A stretch of 64,000 bases of DNA from Pseudomonas asuensis (GCF_014646755.1 NZ_BMNW01000004.1:248001-312000); one strand, 5' to 3'. Counted from the stretch's first letter, positions 26,192 through 41,503 are shown. The notes: generated from the sequence alone by a model not told the origin. A program made the numbers and translations.

Positions 26192-27769
26192 ATGCGCTTT
26201 GCTGCTTTGCCATTGCTGTTCGCGCCCCTGCTGGCCCAGGCCGCTACGTTGAGCGTCTGTACCGATGCGAGTCCCGACGGCTTCGATGTCGTGCAGTATA
26301 ACTCTTTGACCACGACGAATGCTTCAGCAGATGTTCTGATGAACCGACTGGTGGAGTTTGATCCGACACGCGGCGAGCTTGTTCCAAGCCTTGCCGAGCG
26401 CTGGCAGGTCTCCGAAGACGGCCTGACCTACGAGTTTACGCTACGCTCGGATGTGAAGTTTCACCAAACGGACTACTTCAAGCCGAGCCGGAACCTCAGT
26501 GCGGACGACGTAGTGTTCAGCTTTGAGCGCATGCTTGATCCTAAACACCCTTGGCATGGGGTTGCAAAAGGCGGCTATCCTCACGCGCAGTCCATGCAAT
26601 GGCCTGACTTGATCAAGTCAGTGGAAAAGGTGGGTGACCATCAAGTACGCATCATCCTGAACCACCCGGACGCAACCTTCCTGCCCACCCTGAGCATGGG
26701 GTTTGCTTCGATCTATTCCGCCGAGTATGCCGATCAGCTGCTCAAGGCCGGTAAACCCGAACAGCTCAACAGCGAACCTATCGGCACCGGTCCATTTGTC
26801 CTTCACCGCTTTCAGAAAGATGCGGTTATCCGTTATGAGGCCAATGCCACCTACTTTGGCGGCAAGCCCAAGGTGGATAACCTGATCTATGCCATCACGC
26901 CCGATGCGGCTGTCCGCATGCAGCGCATCAAGCGTGGCGAGTGTCAGGTTGCACTCTCGCCCAAACCGCAGGATGTCACCGATGCGCAGAAGGATTCGAC
27001 CCTGAAGGTTGTCCAGACGCCAGCATTCATGACCGCGTTCGTAGGCATCAACACCCAGCATCCACCCCTTGATAACCTCAAGGTCCGACAGGCCATCAAC
27101 CTGGCGTTCGACAAAAAGAACTATGTGAAGGCCGTGTTCGAGAATAGCGCCACACCGGCCGATGGCATCTATCCGCCCACTACCTGGGGCTATGCAAAAG
27201 ACATTACGGCTTACTCTTACGATCCAGATAAAGCCAAGGCATTGCTGGCTGAGGCGGGGCAGAAGGACGGTTTCAGTACGACAATTTGGACACGCCCAAG
27301 CGGCAGCCTGCTGAATCCCAACCCTAGCTTGGGCGCGCAGATGCTGCAGGCGGACCTCGCCAAGATCGGCATCAAGGCCGATATCCGCGTGATTGAATGG
27401 GGCGAGTTGATCCGTCGCGCCAAAAACGGTGAACATGACCTGTTGTTCATGGGCTGGGCCGGTGACAATGGCGATCCGGATAACTACCTGACACCGCAAT
27501 TCTCGTGCGCCTCCGTCAAATCGGGCCTCAACTTTGCCCGCTTCTGTGACCAGACGCTGGATACGGCTATCCGCGAAGGCAAGACCGTTGCCAATCAAGC
27601 TGAACGCACCAAGCGTTATCACACGGCCCAGCAGATCATTCATGATCAGGCCCTATGGCTACCGCTGGCTCACCCCACTGTCTCGGTCCTGACCCGCCAG
27701 GGCGTAGAGGGCTATCAGGCCAACCCCTTTGGCCGCCAGGACTTCTCCAAGGTCAGCGTCAGCCGATGA
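26192..27769 (+). CDS. Periplasmic solute-binding protein, dipeptide/oligopeptide ABC type (DppA-like)
   Basis: 525 residues from the ATG at 26192, which follows AAGGAG; the ORF can be extended to 26147 but without a ribosome site. Signal peptide 1-17 (cleavage after AQA). SBP_bac_5 fold: ASADVLMNRLVEFDP near the N-terminus, LVPSLAERWQVSEDGLTYEFTLR, DVVFSFERM, and later PIGTGPFVLHRF. It binds a peptide or similar ligand and hands it to an ABC permease. No permease or ATPase gene is adjacent, so it is an orphan. An orphan of this type sits at the same place beside rpmB/radC in P. aeruginosa, from memory. Confidence 0.9.
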   Translation: MRFAALPLLFAPLLAQAATLSVCTDASPDGFDVVQYNSLTTTNASADVLMNRLVEFDPTRGELVPSLAERWQVSEDGLTYEFTLRSDVKFHQTDYFKPSRNLSADDVVFSFERMLDPKHPWHGVAKGGYPHAQSMQWPDLIKSVEKVGDHQVRIILNHPDATFLPTLSMGFASIYSAEYADQLLKAGKPEQLNSEPIGTGPFVLHRFQKDAVIRYEANATYFGGKPKVDNLIYAITPDAAVRMQRIKRGECQVALSPKPQDVTDAQKDSTLKVVQTPAFMTAFVGINTQHPPLDNLKVRQAINLAFDKKNYVKAVFENSATPADGIYPPTTWGYAKDITAYSYDPDKAKALLAEAGQKDGFSTTIWTRPSGSLLNPNPSLGAQMLQADLAKIGIKADIRVIEWGELIRRAKNGEHDLLFMGWAGDNGDPDNYLTPQFSCASVKSGLNFARFCDQTLDTAIREGKTVANQAERTKRYHTAQQIIHDQALWLPLAHPTVSVLTRQGVEGYQANPFGRQDFSKVSVSR

Positions 27770-27774
27770 GGCGA

Positions 27775-27811
27775 GGGCGGCAGGCTTGCGTCGCGCAATA
27801 GCCTGCCGCCC
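27775..27811. repeat. Perfect 12-bp inverted repeat between solute-binding protein and radC
   Basis: GGGCGGCAGGCT (27775-27786) and AGCCTGCCGCCC (27800-27811) flank a 13-base loop in the 50-base gap between two convergent genes. It probably stabilises or terminates both transcripts, but there is no T-tract. Confidence 0.65.
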
Positions 27812-27819
27812 CAATGCTT

Positions 27820-28494
27820 CTACAGCCATCCATACTCAGCCATGGACAGAGGCTCGCCTTCGCCCACGATGAAGTGATCAAGCACTCGTACATCGATCAA
27901 TGAAAGCGCTTCCTTTAGCCGTTGAGTCAGGACGCGATCCGACTGACTGGGCTCGGCTATGCCGGAAGGGTGGTTGTGGGTCAGGATGAGGGCCGCCGCG
28001 TTGTGGGCCAGGGCACGCTTGACGACCTGTCGCGGATAGACGCTAGCCCCATCGATAGTCCCATGAAACAGTGCCTCAAAGGCCAGGACACGGTGTTTGG
28101 CGTCCAGAAACAGACACCCAAAGATTTCATGGGGCTCATGCCGCAGGCGGGCCTTCAAGTAATCTTTAACAGCCTGCGGGCTTTCCAGGGCGGAATCGCG
28201 CCGCAGACGTTCGGCCAGATGGCGGCGGCCCATCTCCAGCACGGCTTGTAGCTGGGTGAATTTGGCTGGCCCCAGGCCCAGATGTGCACTAAACGAGGTC
28301 AGATCAGCTTCGAGAAGCGTCCGCAGACTGCCGAATTCCTGCAGCAAGTGGCGCGCCAGGTCCACCGCGCTCTTGCCGGCTACTCCGGTACGCAAGAAAA
28401 TGGCCAGCAACTCGGCATCCGTCAGGGCGCCGGCGCCCTGCTCCAATAACTTCTCCCGGGGCCGCTCTTGGGCAGGCCAGTCACGAATACTCAT
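27820..28494 (-). CDS. radC: RadC-family JAB1/MPN-domain protein
   Basis: 224 residues, usual RadC length. An N-terminal helix-hairpin-helix-like region ([22 protein letters not shown]) precedes the JAMM domain with the zinc motif HNHPSG (H173, H175) and D186. Despite the name, a DNA-repair role is disputed. It is divergent from coaBC, the arrangement seen in many gammaproteobacteria. Confidence 0.95.
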   Translation of the reverse strand: MSIRDWPAQERPREKLLEQGAGALTDAELLAIFLRTGVAGKSAVDLARHLLQEFGSLRTLLEADLTSFSAHLGLGPAKFTQLQAVLEMGRRHLAERLRRDSALESPQAVKDYLKARLRHEPHEIFGCLFLDAKHRVLAFEALFHGTIDGASVYPRQVVKRALAHNAAALILTHNHPSGIAEPSQSDRVLTQRLKEALSLIDVRVLDHFIVGEGEPLSMAEYGWL

Positions 28495-28670
28495 GGAACG
28501 CTCCTTGTCGATATCGGCCCGCTACTCCATGGCGGGCGCTGTGCTATCTTAGCCGCACTTTTTGCCTGGCGAACGGCTTATCGACTACCGTTCGCTCAGA
28601 CGCGATATCCGTCATAAAAAGCTCCTGTAACCGGCCTCCGGGCCAGTCAGGCTCAACATAAGGCAGGCTC

Positions 28671-29891
28671 ATGCAACGGCTTTATCGTAAACGCATCGTG
28701 CTTGGCGTCGGCGGCGGAATCGCCGCATACAAGAGTGCCGAGCTGGTGCGCCGCTTGCGCACCTATGGCGCGGAAGTTCGGGTCATCATGACCCAGGGCG
28801 GTCGCGAATTCATTACGCCCCTGACCCTTCAGGCCCTGTCAGGCCATCCGGTGCACCTTGACCTGCTCGATCCGGCGGCCGAAGCAGCCATGGGGCACAT
28901 TGAGCTGGCGCGCTGGGCAGACCTTGTACTGATCGCACCAGCCACGGCCGATTTGATGGCTCGCCTGAGCCAGGGCGTCGCCAATGACCTGTTGACCACA
29001 GTCGTGCTGGCAACCGATGCGCCTGTGGCGCTGGCCCCGGCTATGAACCAGGCCATGTGGCGCGATCCAGCCACCCTGGCCAATACCGAATTGCTGAAAA
29101 GCCGTGGCTTCAGGCTTTTTGGCCCAGCTTCCGGCAGCCAGGCCTGTGGTGACGTCGGTATGGGGCGGATGCTTGAACCGGATGATCTGGCGCAGCTTGC
29201 CGCCGACTGTTTCGCGCGTCAGAGCCTGACGGGTCAGCACATGCTGATTACCGCAGGCCCTACGCAGGAAAACATTGATCCGGTTCGTTACATCACCAAT
29301 CACAGCTCCGGAAAAATGGGCTTTGCCCTGGCCGAGGCGGCAGTGGAAGCGGGCGCCCGAGTCACGCTGGTAACCGGCCCTGTCCACTTGCCTACGCCTG
29401 ATCGGGTCAGCCGGGTGGATGTTGTCAGTGCCCGCGACATGCTTGCCGCCTGCGAGGCCGCCATGCCCTGTGATGTATTGATCGCCGCTGCAGCCGTGGC
29501 CGATTACCGTCCGGAAGTCATTGCTCCGCACAAGCTCAAGAAAGACCCCTCTAGCGGTGATGGACTACTGCTTCAGATGGTACGCAATCCAGATATCCTG
29601 GCCACGCTGGCGCGCCGCTCCGACCGCCCGTTCAGCGTAGGCTTTGCTGCCGAGACCGAGCATCTGCTCGATTACGCCTCGCGCAAGCTAATGGACAAGA
29701 ACCTCGACCTCATCGTCGCCAACGATGTCGCCAACCCCGCCATTGGCTTCAACAGCGAAGACAACGCAGTCAGCGTCATTGATCGTGACCTGCAGGAAAC
29801 CCGCTTCGCCCAGACCAGCAAGGGCAAGATCGCCCGCCAGCTGATCGACTTTATCGCCAACCGACTCAAACAAGCGCAGACTCATGCATAA
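28671..29891 (+). CDS. coaBC: Bifunctional phosphopantothenoylcysteine decarboxylase / phosphopantothenate-cysteine ligase
   Basis: 406 residues, cytoplasmic, two consecutive steps of coenzyme A synthesis. The CoaC flavoprotein half has the catalytic His76 (GHIELARW), PAMNQAMW (123-130) and Cys159 in [13 protein letters not shown]. The CoaB half begins near [17 protein letters not shown] with the conserved asparagine and continues to the LKKDP substrate-binding lysines. It overlaps the start of dut by eight bases, so the two are translationally coupled. Confidence 0.97.
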   Translation: MQRLYRKRIVLGVGGGIAAYKSAELVRRLRTYGAEVRVIMTQGGREFITPLTLQALSGHPVHLDLLDPAAEAAMGHIELARWADLVLIAPATADLMARLSQGVANDLLTTVVLATDAPVALAPAMNQAMWRDPATLANTELLKSRGFRLFGPASGSQACGDVGMGRMLEPDDLAQLAADCFARQSLTGQHMLITAGPTQENIDPVRYITNHSSGKMGFALAEAAVEAGARVTLVTGPVHLPTPDRVSRVDVVSARDMLAACEAAMPCDVLIAAAAVADYRPEVIAPHKLKKDPSSGDGLLLQMVRNPDILATLARRSDRPFSVGFAAETEHLLDYASRKLMDKNLDLIVANDVANPAIGFNSEDNAVSVIDRDLQETRFAQTSKGKIARQLIDFIANRLKQAQTHA

Positions 29892-30339
29892 CCTTCAAGC
29901 CAAGATTCTCGATCCCCGCCTCGGCACTGACTTCCCCTTGCCAGCCTACGCAACGTCCGGCTCTGCCGGGCTCGACCTGCGCGCGATGCTCAAGGAAGAC
30001 ATCACACTGGAGCCGGGCCAGACAGTGCTGATTCCTACCGGCCTTTCCATTTACATCGCTGACCCGGGCCTTGCCGCCCTTGTCTTGCCGCGCTCGGGCC
30101 TGGGCCACAAGCACGGGATTGTGTTAGGCAACCTTGTTGGGTTGATCGACTCGGATTATCAGGGTGAACTGATGGTCTCATGCTGGAACCGTGGCCAGAC
30201 CACATTCACCATTACCGTGGGTGAGCGCATTGCCCAGCTTATGCTGGTCCCCGTCGTCCAGGCCCAGTTCAAACTGGTAGACGAGTTCGAAGAAACCGAG
30301 CGAGGCTCAGGCGGTTTCGGCCACTCCGGTACTCGCTGA
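29884..30339 (+). CDS. dut: Deoxyuridine 5'-triphosphate nucleotidohydrolase (dUTPase)
   Basis: 151 residues, trimeric dUTPase that turns dUTP into dUMP and PPi, keeping uracil out of DNA and supplying thymidylate synthesis. Motifs 1-5 are visible: [29 protein letters not shown] (motifs 2 and 3 combined), GE...WNRG, and the C-terminal [11 protein letters not shown]. Between coaBC (overlap) and algC (41-base gap) in the conserved order. Confidence 0.97.
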   Translation: MHNLQAKILDPRLGTDFPLPAYATSGSAGLDLRAMLKEDITLEPGQTVLIPTGLSIYIADPGLAALVLPRSGLGHKHGIVLGNLVGLIDSDYQGELMVSCWNRGQTTFTITVGERIAQLMLVPVVQAQFKLVDEFEETERGSGGFGHSGTR

Positions 30340-30380
30340 CAGCCGAGCCGGCTTTTCAGGGACAGAAACGAGGTGCTGCA

Positions 30381-33895
<3,515 letters not shown>

Positions 33896-33898
33896 ATG

Positions 33899-33924
33899 AA
33901 AACGGGGCTCAGACCCCGTTTTTT
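33899..33924 (+). terminator. Intrinsic terminator of argB
   Basis: AAAACGGGG (33899-33907) and CCCCGTTTT (33914-33922), 6-base loop, T-run. Confidence 0.92.
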
Positions 33925-33931
33925 GAGTGGC

Positions 33932-34537
33932 TTATTCACCCAGCAACTGTACGATCCGGGCGCGATCCGCATTGAAATTGACTTCTGCCGTCTGGCGATC
34001 CTTGATGTAGCGATCCAGCTCACCTTGCAGGCGATGCTCTTCACCCTTGAGCGACTCGATGCGCTGAAGCAGATCATCCGGCACAGCCTGACCTCCACGC
34101 TGGTAGCCAGCCGCCTGACTCATGAGCGCGTCGCGCTGCTGGTTGAGGGCCTGAAGATTTCCACGTTTGACCGCCGCCAAGCCGTCCAGCTCATTGAGCT
34201 TGCGCGTCTTGGCACGGTCGACGTCCGCTACGCTGCTGTACAGCCTGAGCAGTTTCGTATCGGCTTGAGCCTGCTGCTTGGCTGCCGCTCGTCGGAGAAT
34301 TTCTTCAGCGGGCGGGGCAGGGGGCACGACCTTCATGACGCGTCCCTGCTCGTTAAGGATGTCGTACCCCTTACCTGCATACTCGGCCGGAACGCCCTGC
34401 CGATCGATCACGGTCACGCCGTTACGATCCACATAGCGATACAGCTGGATGGTGGTGGGCTCAGCAGCCAGAACACTACTTGTCAGTAAAATCAGGGCGC
34501 TCCCAAGCACCGCCTTTTTTATTCTTGCCACCGCCAT
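33932..34537 (-). CDS. DUF4124-domain periplasmic protein with coiled coil
   Basis: 201 residues with a signal peptide (1-24, cleavage after VLA). A DUF4124 unit (YRYVDRNGVTVID, about 33-45) is followed by a heptad-rich, Glu/Gln/Arg-rich stretch (about 75-195) expected to form a coiled coil. No enzyme motif. DUF4124 proteins are common and uncharacterised in Pseudomonas. Convergent with argB, upstream of the pyrE stop on the same strand as pyrE. Confidence 0.8.
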   Translation of the reverse strand: MAVARIKKAVLGSALILLTSSVLAAEPTTIQLYRYVDRNGVTVIDRQGVPAEYAGKGYDILNEQGRVMKVVPPAPPAEEILRRAAAKQQAQADTKLLRLYSSVADVDRAKTRKLNELDGLAAVKRGNLQALNQQRDALMSQAAGYQRGGQAVPDDLLQRIESLKGEEHRLQGELDRYIKDRQTAEVNFNADRARIVQLLGE

Positions 34538-34555
34538 CTCGCCTCATACGTCAGT

Positions 34556-35197
34556 TCAGATACCGTAATTCGCGCGGTAGGCTTCAACCGCCGGCAAATG
34601 CTGCTTCAGCTCAGTGTCACCGGCCAGATACTCCAGTACCTGATCCAGGGCCACGATACTGACGACTGGCATTCCAAAGTCTCGCTCGACTTCCTGAATG
34701 GCCGACAGCTCACCCTTACCGCGCTCCTGACGATTCAATGCAATCAATACGCCAGCAGGCGTAGCACCTTGTGCCTGGATGATCTGCATCACCTCGCGGA
34801 TTGCAGTACCGGCAGTGATGACATCGTCGACAATCAGCACTCGACCCGCCAATGGCGCACCTACCAGCATGCCTCCTTCACCGTGGTCCTTGGCCTCCTT
34901 GCGGTTGAAACACCAGGGCACATCACGACCATGTTCTTCGGCCAGCGCAACTGCTGTAGCGGCAGCCAACGGAATCCCTTTATAGGCCGGACCGAACAAT
35001 ACGTCGAAATTAAGGCCTGAATCTGTGACCGCAGCGGCGTAGAAACGTCCTAGCTGAGCCAAGGCGTTTCCGCTGTTGAACAGACCGGCATTGAAAAAGT
35101 ACGGACTAACACGTCCGGACTTCAATGTGAATTCACCGAAGCGCAGAACTCCGCGCTCGATAGCAAAACGAATGAAATTGCGTTGATACGCCTGCAT
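34556..35197 (-). CDS. pyrE: Orotate phosphoribosyltransferase
   Basis: 213 residues from the ATG at 35197 ([12 protein letters not shown]..); the longer ORF from 35218 has no support. It converts orotate and PRPP to OMP in pyrimidine synthesis. The PRPP motif [16 protein letters not shown] is at about 120-135, and [13 protein letters not shown] is the catalytic lysine loop. Divergent from crc (82-base gap between starts) in the order conserved across Pseudomonas. Confidence 0.97.
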   Translation of the reverse strand: MQAYQRNFIRFAIERGVLRFGEFTLKSGRVSPYFFNAGLFNSGNALAQLGRFYAAAVTDSGLNFDVLFGPAYKGIPLAAATAVALAEEHGRDVPWCFNRKEAKDHGEGGMLVGAPLAGRVLIVDDVITAGTAIREVMQIIQAQGATPAGVLIALNRQERGKGELSAIQEVERDFGMPVVSIVALDQVLEYLAGDTELKQHLPAVEAYRANYGI

Positions 35198-35279
35198 TAC
35201 GAAAATCCCGGGCGGCATGAATTTAGCTAAAGCGTTTGAGCTCGGGTATCATACATCCACGATTTTTTGGGGGCCATTT

Positions 35280-36059
35280 ATGCGGATCATTAGTATGAAC
35301 GTGAATGGTATTCAGGCTGCCGTTGAGCGAGGGTTGCTCAATTGGCTACAAGCCCAGAATGCCGACGTGATCTGCTTGCAGGACACCCGCGCCTCTGCCT
35401 TCGATCTGGAAGACCCTGCCTACCAACTGGATGGCTACTTCCTCTATGCCTGCGACGCCGAGGTACCTAGCCAGGGCGGTGTTGCGCTGTATAGCAAGCT
35501 CCAGCCCAAAGCGGTCATTAGCGGCCTGGGTTTTGAGACTGCAGATCGTTACGGACGCTACCTGCAAGCCGATTTTGACAAAGTGAGTATTGCCACGCTG
35601 CTTCTGCCTTCGGGCATGGGTGGTGATGATGAGCTGAACCACAAGTTCAAGTTCATGGACGACTTCACTAATTACCTGAACAAGCAGCGCCGCAAGCGTC
35701 GCGAGTACATCTATTGCGGTTCGCTCTACGTCGCACATCAGAAGATCGATGTGAAGAACTGGCGCGAATGTCAGCAAATGCCGGGCTTTTTAGCACCTGA
35801 GCGGGCCTGGATGGACGAAGTGATCGGCAATATGGGCTATGTAGACGCCCTGCGCGAGATCAGCCGCGACGGCGACCAATTCAGCTGGTGGCCGGACAGC
35901 GAGCAGGCCGAGCACCTGAACCTGGGCTGGCGCTTCGACTACCAGATCCTGACACCAGGCCTGCGTCGATTCGTACGCTCGGCACGTCTGCCTCGGCAGC
36001 CGCGCTTCTCTCAGCATGCTCCGCTGATGATCGATTACGATTGGGCGCTCAGCATCTGA
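35280..36059 (+). CDS. crc: Catabolite repression control protein Crc
   Basis: 259 residues from the ATG at 35280; the upstream in-frame extension to 35217 overlaps the pyrE start region. Endonuclease/exonuclease/phosphatase fold (MRIISMNVNGIQAA, CLQDTRA, WRFDYQILT), but the family acts not as a nuclease: Crc works with Hfq to block translation of mRNAs for less-preferred carbon sources. A terminator follows. The sugar porter at 11189 is one possible target in this window. Confidence 0.97.
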   Translation: MRIISMNVNGIQAAVERGLLNWLQAQNADVICLQDTRASAFDLEDPAYQLDGYFLYACDAEVPSQGGVALYSKLQPKAVISGLGFETADRYGRYLQADFDKVSIATLLLPSGMGGDDELNHKFKFMDDFTNYLNKQRRKRREYIYCGSLYVAHQKIDVKNWRECQQMPGFLAPERAWMDEVIGNMGYVDALREISRDGDQFSWWPDSEQAEHLNLGWRFDYQILTPGLRRFVRSARLPRQPRFSQHAPLMIDYDWALSI

Positions 36060-36067
36060 TGATGAAT

Positions 36068-36095
36068 AAAAAACCGGCCCTGGGGCCGGTTTTTT
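36068..36095 (+). terminator. Terminator of crc
   Basis: AAAAAACCGGCCC (36068-36080) and GGGCCGGTTTTTT (36083-36095), near-perfect stem with T-runs on both strands, so it may also serve the convergent DUF4870 gene. Confidence 0.9.
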
Positions 36096-36107
36096 ATTGC
36101 CTATGGC

Positions 36108-36470
36108 TCAGACAACAGGTCGCCAGCAGAAGGGATACCGGTAAGGGCGGCCCTTGTTGGCCTTGAGACCTGCGATAACCGTCAGCACAAAACCCCAGAC
36201 ACCAACAAGCACCATCAGGGGAAACCCGATCAGTACCCAGGCGAGCAACCAACAGAGCAGAGTCGCCACGGTAATGGTGAGCTGAAAGTTGAGCGCTTCC
36301 TTGCCTTGGTCATCAATGAAAGGATCTGTCTCGCGCTTGAACTGCCAGATGACAAGCGGTCCGATGACATTGCCGATCATGGGCGCCACGAACCACAGAA
36401 ACGCCGAGTAGTGGCAGAGCATGGCCCAACGGCGCGCCTCTGCACTGGGAACTTGCTGTAGTTCGTTCAT
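36108..36470 (-). CDS. DUF4870 (Tic20-like) small membrane protein
   Basis: 120 residues with three hydrophobic segments (about 18-45, 68-85, 86-102). The YSAFLWFVAPMIGNVIGPLVIW segment and DQGKEALNFQLT motif define DUF4870. Function unknown; Tic20-like fold is only a fold similarity. It follows rph on the same strand with a 14-base gap and is probably cotranscribed. Confidence 0.85.
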   Translation of the reverse strand: MNELQQVPSAEARRWAMLCHYSAFLWFVAPMIGNVIGPLVIWQFKRETDPFIDDQGKEALNFQLTITVATLLCWLLAWVLIGFPLMVLVGVWGFVLTVIAGLKANKGRPYRYPFCWRPVV

Positions 36471-36484
36471 ACGCCCTCGTCAGG

Positions 36485-37204
36485 TCAGTCGGCCAAAACG
36501 GCCTTTTGTATCTCGAACAGATCCTTGATGCCTTTCTGAGCCAGCGCCAGCATGGCGTTGAACTCTTCAGGCTGGAAGGGTGCGCCTTCAGCGGTGCCCT
36601 GGACCTCAATGAAGCCACCGGCATCAGTCATGATCACGTTCAGGTCTGTTTCGGCAGTGGAATCTTCAAGGTAGTCCAGATCCAGCACCGGTGCGCCCTG
36701 ATAGATACCTACAGAGACTGCGGCAACCATCTGCTTGAGCGGATTGCCCTTGAGGCCGCTACGCTTCTTGAGCGCCGCCAGGGCATCAACCAGCGCCACG
36801 CAGGCACCTGTTACCGAAGCCGTGCGGGTACCGCCATCAGCCTGGATAACATCGCAGTCGATGTACAGAGTATTCTCGCCCAGCTTGGTCAGATCTACTG
36901 CTGCACGCAGCGAGCGACCGATCAGACGCTGGATCTCCAAGGTACGGCCACCTTGCTTGCCACGAGAGGCTTCACGCTGGGTACGTTCGCCGGTTGCCCG
37001 TGGCAGCATGCCGTATTCGGCTGTCAGCCAGCCTTGACCCTTGCCCTTCAGGAAGCGCGGCACACCGGCCTCAACGCTGACCGTGCAGATCACTTTGGTG
37101 TCACCGAACTCCACCAGAACCGAACCTTCAGCATGCTTGGTGTAGTGACGGGTGATGCGGATCTCGCGTAACTGGTCGGCAGCGCGACCACTCGGACGAT
37201 TCAT
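36485..37204 (-). CDS. rph: Ribonuclease PH
   Basis: 239 residues, phosphorolytic 3' exoribonuclease that trims tRNA precursors. Hexameric RNase PH fold with [23 protein letters not shown] at the N-terminus, the phosphate-binding arginine region in [17 protein letters not shown], and [19 protein letters not shown]. Divergent from the yicC gene (190 bases between starts), as in many gammaproteobacteria. Confidence 0.96.
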   Translation of the reverse strand: MNRPSGRAADQLREIRITRHYTKHAEGSVLVEFGDTKVICTVSVEAGVPRFLKGKGQGWLTAEYGMLPRATGERTQREASRGKQGGRTLEIQRLIGRSLRAAVDLTKLGENTLYIDCDVIQADGGTRTASVTGACVALVDALAALKKRSGLKGNPLKQMVAAVSVGIYQGAPVLDLDYLEDSTAETDLNVIMTDAGGFIEVQGTAEGAPFQPEEFNAMLALAQKGIKDLFEIQKAVLAD

Positions 37205-37393
37205 GTAGGGATACCTGTTGCAGGAGAAAACTGGTCGTCATTATAGGCCCCATAGAGGATGATGCGACATCACTACGTTGGGCCCGCCGTCAGGCTGGGG
37301 TAGACTTACTTCTTTTTTGCGGACCGCTCTGCAGCGAAAACGTTTCCGTGACCGTTGCCGAGTATTCCCGCACTGCCTAAGCGAGGACATTCC

Positions 37394-38897
<1,504 letters not shown>

Positions 38898-38981
38898 GCC
38901 AAACGGCACTTCCCTAAGTACCACCAATTTTTTAGACTACACAGTCCTCCCGCTTCGGGATCACTTGTCACGAGGAACACC

Positions 38982-39254
38982 ATGGCCCGCGTCACCGTTG
39001 AAGACTGCCTGGATAACGTCGATAACCGTTTCGAACTGGTCATGCTCGCCACCAAGCGTTCACGCCAGCTCGCCACCGGCGGCAAAGAACCCAAAGTACC
39101 GTGGGACAATGACAAGCCGACCGTAGTAGCCCTGCGCGAAATCGCTGAAGGCCTGGTTGATTACGAAGTAATCCGTCTGGACGACATCGTTGAAGAAGAG
39201 CCTCTGTTTGCGGCTTTTGAAGAAAACAACGAGGCGGACAGCGAGGCGCTGTAA
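38982..39254 (+). CDS. rpoZ: RNA polymerase omega subunit
   Basis: 90 residues. [34 protein letters not shown] is the omega signature (fragments [11 protein letters not shown] and [15 protein letters not shown]). Omega helps assemble beta-prime and forms one of the ppGpp sites, which fits the neighbouring spoT 50 bases downstream. A strong ribosome site (GAGGA) precedes the ATG. Confidence 0.97.
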   Translation: MARVTVEDCLDNVDNRFELVMLATKRSRQLATGGKEPKVPWDNDKPTVVALREIAEGLVDYEVIRLDDIVEEEPLFAAFEENNEADSEAL

Positions 39255-39304
39255 GATGCCGGACCGACGAGCCGTCACGTGGGCCGGCAGGAGATAAACC
39301 ATCC

Positions 39305-41419
39305 ATGCCAGCCATAGACACGTTCTCTGAACGGCTCGCGTCCTATTTAGGCCCTGACCAGGTCAACCTGGTCCGCCGCGCCTATTACTACGCCGAGCAA
39401 GCTCACGACGGGCAGCGCCGCCGCAGCGGCGAGCCCTACGTGACCCACCCGCTTGCCGTTGCCAATATTCTCGCCGACATGCACATGGACTATCAGAGTC
39501 TGATGGCTGCCATGTTGCACGATGTTATCGAGGACACCGGTATTGCCAAGGAAGCGCTTACAGCGCAGTTTGGCGAAACCGTGGCCGAGCTGGTGGACGG
39601 GGTCAGCAAACTGACCCAGATGCAATTCGAGACAAAAGCCGAAGCTCAGGCAGAAAACTTCCAGAAGATGGCGATGGCCATGGCGCGTGATATTCGCGTC
39701 ATTCTGGTCAAGCTGGCTGACCGGCTGCACAACATGCGTACACTTGATGCCATGCCGCCGGACAAAAGCCGCCGCATTGCCAAGGAAACCCTGGAAATCT
39801 ACGCACCGATCGCCAATCGGCTGGGCATGCATAACATGTATGCTGAGTTTGAGGACCTTGGCTTTCGTGCCATGCACCCTATGCGTGCCGAGCGTATCCG
39901 GCGCGCAGTGAAGGCAGCCCGTGGCAATCGCCGCGAGATTGTCAGCAAGATCCAGGAGTCACTGGCCAGCTGCCTTCAACGTGAAGGGCTGCCGGGCGAA
40001 GTAATCGGTCGCGAAAAGCATCTCTATAGCATCTATCAAAAGATGCGGGGCAAGCGTAAGTCGTTCAATGAAATCATGGACGTCTATGCCTTTCGCCTCA
40101 TCGTCGACAAGGTCGACACGTGTTACCGCGTCCTGGGGGCTGTACACAGCTTGTACAAGCCGATCCCGGGCCGCTTCAAGGACTACATTGCCATCCCCAA
40201 GGCCAACGGCTACCAATCGCTGCATACAACACTGTTTGGCATGCACGGCGTACCGATTGAAATCCAGATTCGGACCCGCGAAATGGAAGACATGGCCAAT
40301 AACGGGATCGCGGCGCATTGGCTATACAAATCGGGCGAAGATGAGCCTAAAGGCTCCCATGCTCGTGCACGCCAGTGGGTCAAGGGTATTCTCGAGCTCC
40401 AGCAGCGTGCGGGTAACTCCCTTGAGTTCATCGAGAACGTCAAGATCGACCTGTTCCCGGACGAGGTCTATGTCTTTACGCCGAAGGGCCGGATCATGGA
40501 GCTGCCCAAAGGCTCCACACCGGTCGACTTTGCCTATGCGGTGCACACCGATGTGGGCAACAGCTGCATCGCCTGCCGCGTTAATCGTCGACTGGCACCG
40601 TTGTCACAGCCGCTCAACAGCGGTGAGACAGTGGAAATCATTACCGCGCCGGGCACACGGCCTAATCCTGCCTGGTTGAATTTCGTGGTGACCGGCAAGG
40701 CGCGGACAAACATTCGCCATGCGCTCAAGCAGCAGCGACGGTCGGAATCGATCAGTCTGGGCGAGCGTTTGCTCAACAAGGCGCTCGCCAACTTCAACAC
40801 CCAGCTCTCCAAGATTTCCCTGCCGCGTATCCTGCCGGTTCTGGCGGAACACAAAGTCGTGGTGCTTGAAGACCTCCTGGAAGAGATTGGCCTGGGCAAC
40901 CAGATGGCCTATGTCGTGGCTCGTCGACTGGTGTCGGCTGATGCCGAAAGCCAGGAAGACAAGGCGCAAACCGAAGGTCCACTCGCGATCCGTGGTACTG
41001 AAGGACTTGTCCTCAGCTACGCCAAGTGTTGTACGCCGATTCCGGGTGATCCGATTGTTGGACATCTGTCTGCCGGCAAGGGCATGGTCGTGCATCTGGA
41101 CAGCTGCAAGAACATCGCCGAGATTCGCCAGAATCCCGAGAAGTGCATTCCGCTGACCTGGGCAAAGGATGTGGTTGGCGAGTTCAACGTGGAACTGCGT
41201 GTTCAACTGGAACATCAGCGTGGCTTGATAGCCATGCTGGCTACCAGCGTGACGGCGGTCGATGCCAACGTTGAAAAGATCAGCATGAACGAGCGCGATG
41301 GCCGGATCAGCGTGGTCCAGCTTGTGGTCAGCGTACACGACCGCGTGCATCTGGCCCGAGTCATCCGCAAATTACGTACACTTGCAGGCGTTGCCGGTAT
41401 CACCCGCGTTCGCAGCTGA
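39305..41419 (+). CDS. spoT: Bifunctional (p)ppGpp synthetase/hydrolase SpoT
   Basis: 704 residues. Domain order: HD hydrolase with MLHDVIEDTG (H72-D73), RelA-SpoT synthetase (about 240-350), TGS (about 385-445, VYVFTPKGRIMELPKGS), conserved-cysteine region with YAKCCTPIPGD, and a C-terminal ACT domain (about 630-704). The intact HD site indicates hydrolase activity, as expected for SpoT and not RelA. It is downstream of rpoZ in the conserved order and has its own terminator. Confidence 0.97.
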   Translation: MPAIDTFSERLASYLGPDQVNLVRRAYYYAEQAHDGQRRRSGEPYVTHPLAVANILADMHMDYQSLMAAMLHDVIEDTGIAKEALTAQFGETVAELVDGVSKLTQMQFETKAEAQAENFQKMAMAMARDIRVILVKLADRLHNMRTLDAMPPDKSRRIAKETLEIYAPIANRLGMHNMYAEFEDLGFRAMHPMRAERIRRAVKAARGNRREIVSKIQESLASCLQREGLPGEVIGREKHLYSIYQKMRGKRKSFNEIMDVYAFRLIVDKVDTCYRVLGAVHSLYKPIPGRFKDYIAIPKANGYQSLHTTLFGMHGVPIEIQIRTREMEDMANNGIAAHWLYKSGEDEPKGSHARARQWVKGILELQQRAGNSLEFIENVKIDLFPDEVYVFTPKGRIMELPKGSTPVDFAYAVHTDVGNSCIACRVNRRLAPLSQPLNSGETVEIITAPGTRPNPAWLNFVVTGKARTNIRHALKQQRRSESISLGERLLNKALANFNTQLSKISLPRILPVLAEHKVVVLEDLLEEIGLGNQMAYVVARRLVSADAESQEDKAQTEGPLAIRGTEGLVLSYAKCCTPIPGDPIVGHLSAGKGMVVHLDSCKNIAEIRQNPEKCIPLTWAKDVVGEFNVELRVQLEHQRGLIAMLATSVTAVDANVEKISMNERDGRISVVQLVVSVHDRVHLARVIRKLRTLAGVAGITRVRS

Positions 41420-41450
41420 CGAACCTTCCCACGCATCCCTTATGCCTGCT

Positions 41451-41478
41451 AGCCTGTCGATTCTATCGACAGGCTTTT
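41451..41478 (+). terminator. Intrinsic terminator of spoT
   Basis: AGCCTGTCGAT (41451-41461) and ATCGACAGGCT (41465-41475), perfect 11-bp stem with 3-base loop and TTTT. It lies between spoT and the RidA gene. Confidence 0.9.
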
Positions 41479-41503
41479 GTTATCTGGCTAAAGGAGCGAC
41501 TTC

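Noticed and set aside
26618-27643. 341-residue ORF antisense to the solute-binding protein
   Set aside because: Complement of a well-supported gene; no domain pattern and low-complexity composition.
40604-41350. 248-residue ORF antisense to spoT
   Set aside because: Opposite the TGS/ACT part of SpoT; no independent evidence.
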